From Euglena gracilis (lineage: Eukaryota > Euglenida > Euglenophyceae > Euglenales): a stretch of DNA of 64,000 bases. Shown here piece by piece: positions 28,501 to 39,100 of the stretch. The notes beneath the pieces are model-generated. The model saw nothing but the letters and a program-made list of their open reading frames with translations. It had not been told where the DNA came from and ran no database searches. The position numbers were made by a program, and so were the translations under genes. The first letter of the stretch is position 1. Every line of letters starts with the position of its first letter. Location of the stretch: NCBI GenBank assembly GCA_039621445.1, contig CP154956.1, positions 29,146,667-29,210,666 of the forward strand, given 5' to 3'.

Positions 28501-29225
28501 TTTGTCCTACTTGATTGTGCCAGGAAAATATTACAATCACAGGAAGTTTCGGTGTCCAGTGTCGACTCTTACATAAAAAATCTGGGAAATGTCAAAAGAT
28601 ATGACTCAGCATTCAGGACTTTGATGGGCCAACTGTTGCACAAAGGGGTGCCCCTGCAGGACTGCACAGTCCACAAGATGGCTGAGGCCATCCTTGATCT
28701 GGCTGTTCACAGACAAAACACTGCACGAAATGCATATGCAGTAGCATTTTTACTCCCAGGGTTTGGGTCATTGAGGTTTTCCCCTCTTTTGTCTCCATTG
28801 AAATGAAAGTGGAATTACAATGTCTGCAGGTATGCCCATTTTTAGGACCCCACTGATTTGCTAGACAACATCCTCAGACGTTCAAAACCCCTCGCGGAAC
28901 TCTCTGTGAAAGAGCTCAGAAACAGACTCATCATTTGTTGGAGGCTTTTGGCCCCCCACAGGGTGGTTCATCTAGCCAGGACACAGTGAGAAATCAGTTT
29001 CGAGGGAGAAAAAATTTTCATTTTATTGCAATGAAAAGGGTGGCAGTTCCCAAGATGGGAAGAAGTTTTGAATTTGCCACACCCCCCCTCATAAGCCCCT
29101 GGCATTTATTGAAAGAGTATGTGGAAAGGACAGCCCACATGGTTGGGCACAAAAATAGTTTGTTATGGTCTTTGGATGGTAAAAGGCCTTTGACATCAGA
29201 AAGAGTGAATTCCCTTACCAAATAA
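28501..29225 (+). pseudogene. Tyrosine recombinase of DIRS copy B, forward part
   Basis: Core-binding half: VKRYDSAFRTLMGQLLHKGVP (about 28590-28650) and ARNAYAVAFLLPGFGSLRF (about 28720-28785), closing at 28806. The catalytic half begins in another frame (VPKMGRSFEFATPPLISPWHLL, about 29045-29115) and runs through LLWSLDGKRPLTSERVNSLTK before a stop at 29223-29225. The remaining catalytic motifs are on the opposite strand just downstream. It would catalyse insertion of circular cDNA in intact relatives. Confidence 0.75.
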
Positions 29226-29471
29226 ATTCTGCAGGGCTCCGCACTGCGAGATGGTGAGGTACTGTGCACCCCCCTTTGGGCCATTATTTTTTGAATTTTT
29301 GAAGCGACACCCAATCTCAAATAATCCGCTTGGAAGGCTCCAAAGTTTTTCCACTGACCCAGTTGCTGGACTTCATCGACTTGCAAACCAGCATTCTTCC
29401 ACCATAAAACTCCAGCCCCTCTGGTGCTGTGGGATTTCCAGTGGGTGGTGTCCACCCCCCCCCCCTCGGTC
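29226..29471 (-). pseudogene. Inverted end of copy B recombinase plus ICR half
   Basis: On the minus strand from about 29455: DTTHWKSHSTRGAGVLWW (HxxR), QLGQWKNFGAF and the tyrosine block QADYLRLGV, then GTACCTCACCATCTCGCAG and GTGCGGAGCCC, which is the left half of the ICR. Flipping this ~240-bp block in place would restore both the recombinase order seen in copies A and 0 and the junction with the right ICR half at 29472. So it is a local inversion, not an independent gene. The segment keeps the recombinase residues well. Confidence 0.78.
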
Positions 29472-29530
29472 TCGGACTCCCACGACGGAGAAAGGGGGCG
29501 GAAGGGACCAAGAGGGCGAAGCCCAAAACA
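29472..29530 (+). other. Right half of ICR, DIRS copy B
   Basis: TCGGACTCCCACGACGGAG to GAGGGCGAAGC is the reverse complement of the outer right end (about 29846-29895). The matching left half lies inverted at 29236-29263. Confidence 0.75.
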
Positions 29531-29732
29531 TCAGCAGAAAAAGAAAAACATCCCAACCAGAAAGGGGGCCCCCGACCAAGCAGCCCCAACCACCCACCTA
29601 GACACACACCAAAAAGAAACAACCATCCCCATCGAGGGGGGGCCCCCCCGCCAAGCGACCATGGGAGACGGGGAGGGGGCGGAGCCACGACGGTTCAGCT
29701 TCGCCAAGGTGTCGGAGGAGGCCTCATCATCG
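29531..29732 (+). other. DIRS copy B spacer between ICR and right ITR
   Basis: Lysine-, proline- and glycine-rich in all frames, corresponding to 8643-8782 of copy A. No independent gene is supported. Confidence 0.5.
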
Positions 29733-29895
29733 CCAACTCCCGCAACAAAGGCGCAGTAAGAAACACCCCCTGCGCACGCACAAACACACCAGAACAGAAC
29801 AGCCGGCAAGGAAAGCAGGACCTCACCTCACCATCTTCTTGTGCTTCGCCCTCTTGGTCCCTTCCTCCCCCTTCCTCCGTCGTGGGAGTCCGATT
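29733..29895 (+). repeat. Right inverted terminal repeat of DIRS copy B
   Basis: 29733-29837 is complementary to 1626-1729; the outer extension runs to GTCCGATT, with ATT at 29893-29895. Positions 29896-29938 are flank. Confidence 0.85.
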
Positions 29896-29938
29896 CCAGG
29901 CGGGATATACACCTGCGAAGGGGTGCAAACTAGGTAGG

Positions 29939-29943
29939 ATTGG
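29939..29943. repeat. Target-site duplication ATTGG, left of element 2
   Basis: Repeated at 47323-47327 after the 3' LTR. Confidence 0.93.
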
Positions 29944-30380
29944 TGTGTACCAGGCAGCCGTAAGGCCATGGTACTGTGTATGTAGGTATAAGCCTACGGC
30001 CAGATATAGCTCTGAGCCCCATACACAGTACTATGCTAGGTGGTATTCCTACAGATGGCCAACGGCCTGAATTAGGAATACCAAAGCCTAATTCTGGTTC
30101 TCCTCTCCACAGGTGGTATTCTCTATTCTTTGCTTTTCATTTTGACTTTGCAAGACTTGATCACCAAGTCTCATTTTTCACATTTGAAGTCCTGAAAGGA
30201 CATTTGTCACTTTTGTCTGGTCCGTAGCCCATAGGGCTCCTCCCCTGCCTTGTGCTCTGCCTCCTAATTGGGGAAAAGGGCAATACAACTTTTATATTTA
30301 TTTTATATTTTTCCTGTTACTCCTACTTTTATCCTTTTCTGCGCACCAAAGGGCGAAAGCATTAAGGTAGGACGTACACT
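29944..30380 (+). repeat. 5' LTR of element 2
   Basis: 437 bp, TGTGTACCAGG...GACGTACACT. Unusually rich in hairpins: AGACTTG-ATCAC-CAAGTCT, GTAGG-TATAAG-CCTAC and a 12-bp GTACTGTGTATG/CATACACAGTAC stem. It differs from the 3' LTR at two sites (G/A and T/C). An A/T-rich TTTTATATTTATTTTATATT lies near 30290-30310. Confidence 0.95.
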
Positions 30381-30406
30381 TGGTAGCAGTTTAGGTTTTT
30401 CGATCC
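30381..30406 (+). other. Primer-binding site, initiator tRNA-Met type
   Basis: TGGTAGCAG directly follows the LTR, then TTTAGGTTTTTCGATCC. The first nine bases match the initiator-Met acceptor end, and the later bases match its T-arm. Only one copy is present, unlike element 1. The rest of the leader (30407-30641) has no gene and contains GACCG-CAAA-CGGTC and CGCC-TATA-GGCG hairpins. Confidence 0.88.
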
Positions 30407-30641
30407 TTTTGACCGCAAACGGTCGTGTGGTGCCCCGCCTATAGGCGACCACAGGCACTACAAGCCGTTTCCGGCCAAAGCCGTACGCACGGACACGTCC
30501 TCTGACGGTTCGCAGTATACGCTGCTTCAAACCTCAGAGTTCGGGTCTCTGCTTACTTTTTATACTATCCCCTCTTTTTGCACTTGTTCCTGCATTTTAT
30601 CCCACAATCTACACTTGGTTTTTGTGTTTTGGCCTTAAAAA

Positions 30642-33600
30642 ATGCAGAGCACAACTCCCATCGACTACGCTGCATTGATTGGGTCACTTCGAGGACTTGA
30701 ACCTGCAGCACCATTGACCAGCTCTATTGGGCATTCACAACCCCATAGGGGTAATCAAGCATTGATCCATTCCAAAGGTAATCCTCCTTCCCCGCGTGTG
30801 TCACACCTATCGGTGTCTGTGTCGAGTTATCCTCCCCCCGCCCAATGGGCATCCCCACACCTATCGGTGTCAAGCTCTATAGAGCAACCCCATGCCCAAC
30901 AGGCAGAACCCCTTTTGTTGGAAAGCCGATCGGCTAACACCCATTCCCCCCAGCGAGATCTCGCACTGGTGCCGATAGGCACATTTGACTCTGAGGCGGA
31001 TACGCCACGGCAAATTTTTGGTGAGGGTGGGTTAGAAACACCATGTTTCTTTCAGCCCCCCCCTATGCTTCCCCCCACAAGTCCGATTGGACAATTGCCC
31101 GCACCACCCGATACGGGTTCTTTCCCTGCATTACCATGGCACCCGGAGATGCGTTTAACAGTTCCCGCTTATACAAGCCCCTCCGAGTCCATGAGCAGTG
31201 ATGCGGAAGAGTTGGAAAATATTTCCCCTCAACCCATCACCGTGATTCAGCGCATAGTCGCAAATCTTCCAGTGGACCACCCGCTAACGCGGCAAATTTC
31301 CCATGTCCACACCTGTGTAGCGGATTGCGCTATGACACTTAACAAGGTTTTGGATTTTGATGAGAACAACCAAAAGGTTGTAGAGCACAAGCTCAATTAC
31401 CTTTGGAGTTATGTGCGTGATGTTGGCCAATATTGCCAAACAAATTTTCAATCCACCAATGTGGACCTCGCAACTTTGCGTCAAGGTTTAGACACACATT
31501 TGCAGGCATATTTGCCACAACACTTCCAAAAAGTGAGTGAAGCCATGTGTGAAACGCAATCCCGCAATGATGCGATTTTCTCCAACATGCAACATAGTTT
31601 GCAAGCTTTGTGTCACCAATTGGAGCCAATTACGGCAATTTTTCCACAATTGCAGCAAAAGTTGCATGAGCCCCCCATCAAAAATCCCGATTTGGGACAA
31701 TTTATTACCATGGAGCAATTCTCCACACTTGCAACCGCATTTCAGGAAGCGCAACAGCACATTTTCCAACTGAGCGGTGATTCCGCGAATTTTACCCACT
31801 TTTCTGCCCAAGCTAATGAAAGTTTTGCCCCCCGCACGTATGTGCAACAATTGGAGGAAAGACTTTCCCGATTGGAGCAGAAATCTTGCCATTGTGGTGA
31901 GATTCCCGCTGAAATTGCAAGTTTTCACACCCAAATCGCGAATATCGCGAGTAGGATTGAGAATTTGCAACAACAGTGGCAAAATGACACAATGGAATTC
32001 CGAACCGCAATCGCGGATTTGCAAAACCGCAATGCGGCAACCCGTGCACCAACACCGGATATTAGTGGACTCAAAGCCACCATGTCCGACTTGCACAAAC
32101 AGTTACAACAGGATGTTGGTAACATTGAAGCCTCATTGGCTAAGTTACACACGCGCTATGCGGAAATAGCTGGTAGGATCCCGGATGTTACCGGCATTCA
32201 AACCGCGATAGCGGATTTGCACAAACGCATGCAAGAAATGAGCACAAAATGCTTCAGGTGCAATCACCACCCCAAGGCACATTGCCGTTACCAACACCTA
32301 CCCCCACACTCCCAAAAACACACTTGGACAAGATTTGCGCTGAAATGCGCGCGGAAAATCACCAAATCATGCAAGGATTTTGTGACAGTCTCATGAACAC
32401 CGAGAAAACGGGGAAACAGGATGTCACAAAACTACAAAATAACATTACCGCGCTATCCACGCAAGTTTCTGTCTTGATGGAACAGCCAATGGCTGAAAAA
32501 GGCAAAAGTCCGTATTCGGACCACCCCACCAAGCCATCTCCACAATTGGAGGCCATTTCCAGTGCGATGCGCACTTTGGTGACAAGAGTACAGGAATTGG
32601 ACACTGGGTTTGGTGCAATTTCGCACGATTTTCAGTCAATTTCTGACAAAATCCCGTTTTTGGATGAACTACCCTCATACCGTAGGCGGATTAAGCGTTT
32701 GCAGGAGGATGTGGGTCGGATAACCGACAATTGGCAGGTTGTTGACCATTTGGAGCAAAGTGTGCATGAATTTGCAACAAATCTGGACCAAATTCACGCA
32801 CAATTGCGTTCCATCCACCAAAACCCGCAATCGGGTATGGTTGGCACACTTGCCGCATCTTCCAGCTCCAAAAGCGCTATTCGCGCACCAATTCCCGAGT
32901 CCACAGGCACATTGCCACCAAATCGCGTTTCCGCTCATGCGGTGGTTCCCCCACTAGCATTACCAGTCCCAATGGACGAGTTTTCGGATGATGAGTCGGG
33001 TTTTCAAGCGAAAACCAGAACCACCCCCCTCTTAAATCAAGAGATTCGGGAATCCGAACTCATTCGTGGTATGATCCGCACCCCTACACCGGGTATTGGT
33101 CACACCTCCCAAATTCGCTTAGTAGCACCAATGGTGCAACCATGTGATACCTCACCCCCACATGCGCAACCGCATCACCATTCGCGCAATCGCGATTCCC
33201 CTAATTTGCATGGCACCTATGGTACACTAAGTGGTATGTTCCATGCGCAATCGCAGAATAACCCGAACAATACCCTTAGTGCAACCACCGGAGTACCTGC
33301 ACATGGTGCGATTTCGCGCCCGGGCCCACGCCCCTGGAATACCACCGAAGGGCCACGGGTTTCTCAGAAAGATTTCAAAGGCACCATCGCGATAGCGAAC
33401 AAGGTGAAGCCCCAATGGGACGGTGACCCCACCACATGGAAACAATTTTTCCGCGATTGGGAATATTATTGGGACTTGAAGGGACCGACCCAAGATGACA
33501 ACCCGGAGGTAATCAAGATGGAATTCATCGATTGCCTCCCCAGGGATAAAAAAGAACGCGCCAGACAATTGGTCATTGGCAGGCGCATTTCTTTTGAAGA

Positions 33601-34788
33601 ATTAGTTGAGCAATATGCTTCTTCATGCTCCAGTTTGGTTTCCAGAATCAGTCTGGAAAACAAATGGCGTCAATTCACCCCTCCGGACCGCAAATGGAAG
33701 TCGATAGACTTGTGGTACTCCAAGTGGCTTGCATTAGCAGCCGAGGTTGATGAGTTAGGAGAAAAGCAAATCAAAGAACAATTTGATGCGGTATTACTGC
33801 GCTACATCCCCAAACTCATCAAGGAAATTCACCGCGAGGAACTCGCGGGACACATTTTGACTCTCGATGAGAGATGGAATTATATTTCCAAACAAATGAA
33901 GTTATCACAACTTCTGGGACAGATTGAATCGGCATATCACCACCACCCTACCGCGGGTGTACCCACCGGTTCAGTCCATGCAGTCCAAAGGACTACCTCC
34001 CCAAAATCACCAAAATCACCATCGAGTGATTCCAAAACGCGCTATCCGCGCTCAAACCCCAAATCCCCGACACGGGAATCCAAACCGCGCTATTCGCGCT
34101 CTTCTGACCAAGTTTCGGACAAAGTGTGCTTTTTGTGTAATCAACCGGGACATATGTCTCGCGAATGTCCGAACCCCCAAGCGCGAAAGCGCAGTAAGAG
34201 CCCCCGAGGATCCCTCTCTTCCTGGAGTTCGCGTTCCTCACGATCTGCGCATTCGCAGCGGTCGGGATACCGATCGGGTGATGGAAGACCGCGTTCCCGT
34301 TCACCCCACCGCAATAGCGGACATGGTTTCAAACCGCGAAGTCGGTTCCCCCGTCCCCCTACCCGCAATCGGGATGCCAATCGCGATTCTTCGCGATCTC
34401 GGTCGCGAAGTGGGTCATCCTCTTCGCGATCCGACACGGTCGAGCAGATAACCGCTCCCCGCGTCGCCATGATGCCAAAAGGCAATCGCAATCGCGAACC
34501 CGTTGTTCCCTTTGTGGGTCTAAAGACCACCATTCATCCAAGTGCCCTCGTTCCCGCTCTCCCCGCCCTAGCCATGGTCGTCGCGATTCCAATCGCGGTT
34601 CTGCCAATAGGCAGCGGGTTGGTTTCAAAATATCCTCTATCGAGGAAAAAGACCTGGCTTCGGGCAGGGAGGGGGATGAGAGCACCGAGGATGAGTTGCT
34701 GGAAGACAGGAATGCCATTCGCGCGATACGCGCAATTTACTCTAGGAAGTCCACCATAGGCCAAAAGGCCGACTCCGATATGGAGTAG
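30642..34788 (+). pseudogene. Gag of element 2, two frameshifts
   Basis: Starts MQSTTPIDYAALIGS and ends DSDME-UAG (34786-34788). Three successive frames are needed: 30642 to about 32260, about 32260-34450, and about 34450-34788. Architecture is as in element 1: P/S/Q-rich head; coiled-coil-like Q/L-rich region (about 31400-32850); capsid-like block WDGDPTTWKQFFRDWEYYW to LSQLLGQIE (about 33415-33930); knuckle CFLCNQPGHMSREC (about 34128-34170); RS-rich stretch; second knuckle CSLCGSKDHHSSKC in the third frame (about 34506-34550); acidic tail. The indels are not in long homopolymers, although AAAA lies at the first. The protein is nucleocapsid/capsid by family. Confidence 0.88.
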
Positions 34789-34833
34789 GGGAGCCCGAGG
34801 TCTGAGGGCACGGACCTCTGGGCTGATGAACAG
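34786..34833 (+). promoter_or_regulatory. Gag UAG read-through signal with stem-loop (element 2)
   Basis: UAG-GGG-AGCCC-GAGGTCUG, loop AGGGCA, CGGACCUC-U-GGGCU. Same position, length and bulge as element 1, with the protease ATG 48 nt on and in frame. A third, decayed copy of this junction is at about 57966-58014. Confidence 0.7.
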
Positions 34834-36132
34834 ATGGAGGTAGGAACTGATCACCCCTGCCCCCCCTGCCCATCGGTCTTTTTGGTCGGTACCCGGAAAA
34901 TTTTCGGGTCCCCCACTCCCCCCGCCAAATTTTTGCTTGGAATGTTGAGCAAAGTAAGCCAAGGGTCATGGAACAGTTGGCGCAACAACAATTTTACACC
35001 CGACCCTTCGCTTTGCGTACCCCCCATGGAACTTTTGGTCCAAGCGAAAATCAAAACTCAAAATTTCTGTGCACAAGCCAAAATTTTAGTCGACACAGGG
35101 TGTCGAATTCCCCTTCTTTTCCGCAAAGGACTTATACCCACCCCCCTCTTGGTTCATGCCAAGAATCCCATCAAAATTATGACCGCTGACAACAGCCCCA
35201 TGTGCGGTGGTGACTTGGGATGCATTTTGGACATAGTCCTCCCCATTATCCCGAAGCACCACACACACCCCCCACAATTCCAAAATTTTCTGGGTACTTG
35301 GGCATTCGAGGCGAATATCGCCGGGTCAGATGTCATACTCGGTTTTCCGTTCCTCCGGCAACACCGATTGGTGGTGGATTGTCCTTCGCACGGTTTGCGC
35401 ACTACCCCCCGCACACACACCACACCCCCGAACTTGTTCCCCATGACATCCCCCAGGATGTCCCCCCGCATTTCCACAACGTTTTCCACAACCGAAAACA
35501 CCGTTTCCTACCCTAGGGGTAAAGAGAAAGCTGCCCCCCTACCCACCGCACTTTTACCGCTCGTTTCCCATGCGGTAGGGAAAGCCAGTAGCTTAACCCC
35601 GCACGTTTCGCTGGGTTCCCAGGCGAAAGCCCAAAGGCCTGAAGTTATAACGGTGTCGAGTAGCCGCCCAGCTGCACAACTTTTTCGTTTTCCACCAGGT
35701 GTGTCGATTTCAGACACCCCTGTACACCCCCCAGCAGCTACCCCAACCGACACCAACTTATGCACTGACACCCACACAAACGCGCACCACATGCACCAAC
35801 CCTCCTACCAATGCGCTCACTGTCGGAGAATCTCCGCTTACCATGATTTTGATTGTGGATGTCTAGTTGAAACTTCCAAACTAATCCGATTGGATCCCGC
35901 AACCGGGAACTTTTCCCCTCCTACACCTGGTAGTGGTACCTATACACTTGGTACGGATTTAATAGATAACCAAAAGGTACACAGCCTTGATACCATGGGT
36001 GATACACCCATCAGCACACTTGGTAATTATGCACAGCTCACAAATCCACTTGGCAGTTTTTCGCAATTTGCGAAAGGTGAATCGAGCACTACAGTGCAAA
36101 GGCATAGCCTCCCTCTTCGGATTCGCGCATAG
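34834..36132 (+). CDS. Protease with C-terminal cysteine cluster (element 2)
   Basis: 432 codons. Aspartic protease motifs ILVDTGCRI (DTG at 35092-35100), KIMTADNSPM and DVILGFPFLRQHRLVVDC (about 35330-35385) are nearly identical to element 1. After a P/T/S-rich linker comes CAHCRRISAYHDFDCGCLV (about 35808-35868), a CxxC...CxC cluster that element 1 encodes at the start of its pol frame. So protease and pol were one frame ancestrally, and the change here (before about 36060) is a lesion or a frameshift site. It is expected to be expressed by UAG read-through from gag. Confidence 0.88.
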   Translation: MEVGTDHPCPPCPSVFLVGTRKIFGSPTPPAKFLLGMLSKVSQGSWNSWRNNNFTPDPSLCVPPMELLVQAKIKTQNFCAQAKILVDTGCRIPLLFRKGLIPTPLLVHAKNPIKIMTADNSPMCGGDLGCILDIVLPIIPKHHTHPPQFQNFLGTWAFEANIAGSDVILGFPFLRQHRLVVDCPSHGLRTTPRTHTTPPNLFPMTSPRMSPRISTTFSTTENTVSYPRGKEKAAPLPTALLPLVSHAVGKASSLTPHVSLGSQAKAQRPEVITVSSSRPAAQLFRFPPGVSISDTPVHPPAATPTDTNLCTDTHTNAHHMHQPSYQCAHCRRISAYHDFDCGCLVETSKLIRLDPATGNFSPPTPGSGTYTLGTDLIDNQKVHSLDTMGDTPISTLGNYAQLTNPLGSFSQFAKGESSTTVQRHSLPLRIRA

Positions 36133-39100
36133 CGCTCCCTATGCGCCTATGGCGCTCTCCAACACCCCCGCGCATATCGCGCTTGCCGCACACAGTGCGA
36201 ATTCCGCGCATATCGCGCTTGCCGCACATAGTGCGAATCCCGCGCATATCGCGCATTCCGCGCTATCGCGCATCACCGATGATTGGGTATATGCCCAACC
36301 CACCCATGTCCCCCCTGGATCGAGTCCTATGGACATGTGTGTGGATGATTCATTGCGTTGTTCTGTGTTACAGCGTGTTCCCACCCTTCAGGATGTTGAG
36401 CAGATCTCCAAGTACACCAAGGATACCTGGAATGCTTTTCAATTTGGTCAATATCGAATTTTGAAACATTGGTTTTCAAAAATCGCCGATATGGCGGATT
36501 CTTTTGATTTGACCTTGGAAATTGATGCATTCTCCTCCAACGCGCATTCGCGATTACCGCGACATTGGTCGCAACATTCTAACGCTTTTGATAAGTTTTG
36601 GGGAGACACTATCCTATGGATGCATCCCCCCCTGAAACTTATCCCGCTTGTTGTAGATAAAATTTTCCAGGATCAAGCGCGAGGCGCATTACTTGTTCCT
36701 GTGAATCCCGAAGCGGAATGGTTTCAAAATTTGACTTATGTCACATTTTATTGGTGGGACCTACCAAACGACGTTCCTCTATTCGACGATTTCCGTGGAG
36801 TGGTATTACCACCTTTTCAAGAAATCATTTTCCGTGTTTGTTTCTTTGATGCTTTCCATGTTTCTCAATCTCCACCCTTGAATGTAAGTGTGTTGGATCA
36901 TACCGACTATGTGAGAGCCGATACGGCTTTTGTGCATAATGCCGATAGGCATCACCGTTCGGAATCCCCTGTGGTCGATATGACCCATAAACAGGTTTCC
37001 GCTGTCACTGAAAGTGCAGGACAGCATCCCAAATCAGCAGAATTCTGTACGCGCATCAGTCGCGAATTTTCTGGTGTTTTGGAAAACCCTGTTTACGCTT
37101 GTGATATAGATCCCGCTATCCGTGGACCTTTTGGCGTTTGTAAGATTGAGCTTAAGGAAGGCGCAAAGCCAATGCACCGGAAATTTTTCCGTTGTTCCGG
37201 AGAAAGAGAGATAGCTCTCAATGAAATGATTGAAAAGCTCATAGAGCGGAAGTGGATCATCCCTTCCAAGAGTGAATGGACCCCCCAAGCTTTTGTGGTT
37301 CCTAAGCCCCCAGACCCATCAGGTCAGAAAAAGTGGAGGCTGGTACTGGATTATCGGTACTTAAACTCACAGACTAAGGATGACCCATTCCCGTTACCTC
37401 TAATAGAGGACCTTATCACATAACAAGCGGATAACCGCTTGTGGTCAATTTTCGACCTGGAGGATGGTTTCCACCAAATGCATCTGGATCCTGATTCACA
37501 AGCCTATACGGCTTTTGTAACATCCAAAGGTGTTTACCAATGGACGGTTTTACCAATGGGTGTTAAGAATGGACCAGCAATGTTTCAGCGCATGATCCAA
37601 TGGGTCTTACGGGATTTACCGTTTGCGCTGGTATACATTGATGATGTTTTGGTTGGTACCCCCCCTCCTTCAGCGAATACACACGAGAATATTCTCGACA
37701 TTCACTATCGTGATGTTCGCGCGGTACTAGCCGCATTTCTCAAACACAGACTTTTTGTCAAAGGTGCCAAAATGCACTTATTTCGCGAAACGATAAAGTT
37801 TTGCGGTCACATTCTCAATAATGGCCAACGCCGAGCGGCGCCCAGCAAACTAGAGGCCATTAAGAAATGGACACCTGAGGTCATCAAGACCATCACCCAT
37901 TTGAAAGGATTTTTGGGATTAGCCCAATATTACGCGATTTACATGAAAGATTTCGCGAAAATCGCGGTACCTCTATCGAGGCAACTCAAAAATCGCGCAC
38001 CCGAAAATACCAAAGTCAAATGGGACGCAGATATGCGTGAATCTCTAGAGAGCATTAAAAAGCTAATGCTTGAAAATGTCGTACTCGACATCGCGGATCC
38101 CTACAAGCCTTATGTGCTAGAAGTCGATAGCAGCGATTATGCTGTAGGCGGTGTTCTAAGCCAGCATAACGCGGCTAACGAATTGCGCCCTGTCGAATTC
38201 TTCAGCAGAAAGCTACAAGGTGAAGATGGCAAAGGCCAAGTTAAATGGAGTATCCGCGAGAAGGAAACGTACGCAATCGTACTTATTTTACAAAAATTCC
38301 GTAGCTGGGTCGCCAGCTCCTTGGTGCAAATACTGGTGTTGACTGACCATGAGAGTCTTCAACACTGGTATACCGAGGATCTGAACAAAGCCATGTCATC
38401 CGTAGGCCGAAGATGCCGATGGCATGAATTTTTGAGCCAGTTCAACCTAGTGGTTGTATATACCCCTGGCCATACACAAAAAGTAGCAGACCCGCTCAGT
38501 CGAGCACCCTGGCATTACCCCGGTAACCCGGATGAAGGTGATGCCACCTTTTCATGGAGCCAAGAGGCTGATGAATATGCACGTCGATATGACGCAGCCG
38601 ACGATATGTTGGATTCTTTTCCCGTTTCATTGATTTTTCGTTCGTTGCCAGTCTCTCCTATACGGGGGAGAAGGCGGCGAGGCCGCACACCTGGTCCCCG
38701 TCGCATTACGCGATCTGAATCTCCTTCCCCCCTCTTCTTTCGCGAATGGGATTATTCCCATGACCCTGTATATAGCACGATAGTGCACAGACTGCGCAAT
38801 GGCGAGGTTGTACATAATTATTCCCTTTCCCCTTTACGGTTGGTTTACCGCGATGATGCGGGATATAAATATTGTATACCCCGTGACTTGGTTGATGAAG
38901 TACTTTTGTGTTATCACAACCAAGGTCACCCTGGGGCCCCCAAACTTCTTTCTTTGGTGGGTCGCAGGTACTGTACAACCCTGAAAGAAAACGATTTGCA
39001 TTCGCGCTGCTTGCAAATTTCGCAACGGTGCCAAATTTGTCAAGCGGTAAAACCGCGCAGAGGTACCCCCCCTGGTACGTTGGACTTTTTCCCCGTACCC

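Larger units (their letters stand above)
1607..29895 (+). mobile_element. DIRS-like element copy B, interrupted twice
   Basis: A tyrosine-recombinase retroelement of about 4.6 kb once the nested copy A (1990-8949) and LTR element 1 with its TSD are subtracted. Order: left inverted repeat, gag starting at 1963, RT, RNase H, methyltransferase-like domain, recombinase, internal complementary region, right inverted repeat. The left terminus ATT (1607-1609) and right terminus ATT (29893-29895) are the same trinucleotide, as expected for recombinase-mediated insertion without target duplication. Positions 1626-1729 are the reverse complement of 29733-29837. The terminal part of the recombinase is inverted at about 29226-29471. 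Gag is open; RT to recombinase carries stops and frame changes. Confidence 0.85.

Noticed and set aside
29018-29455. Independent minus-strand recombinase gene at the end of copy B
   Set aside because: Only the last ~70 codons are recombinase; the rest is antisense of the forward gene. An inverted block explains it.
37421-37423. Programmed read-through of TAA inside element 2 RT
   Set aside because: Element 1 has Lys at this position and the context shows no conserved structure; a one-base nonsense change is simpler.
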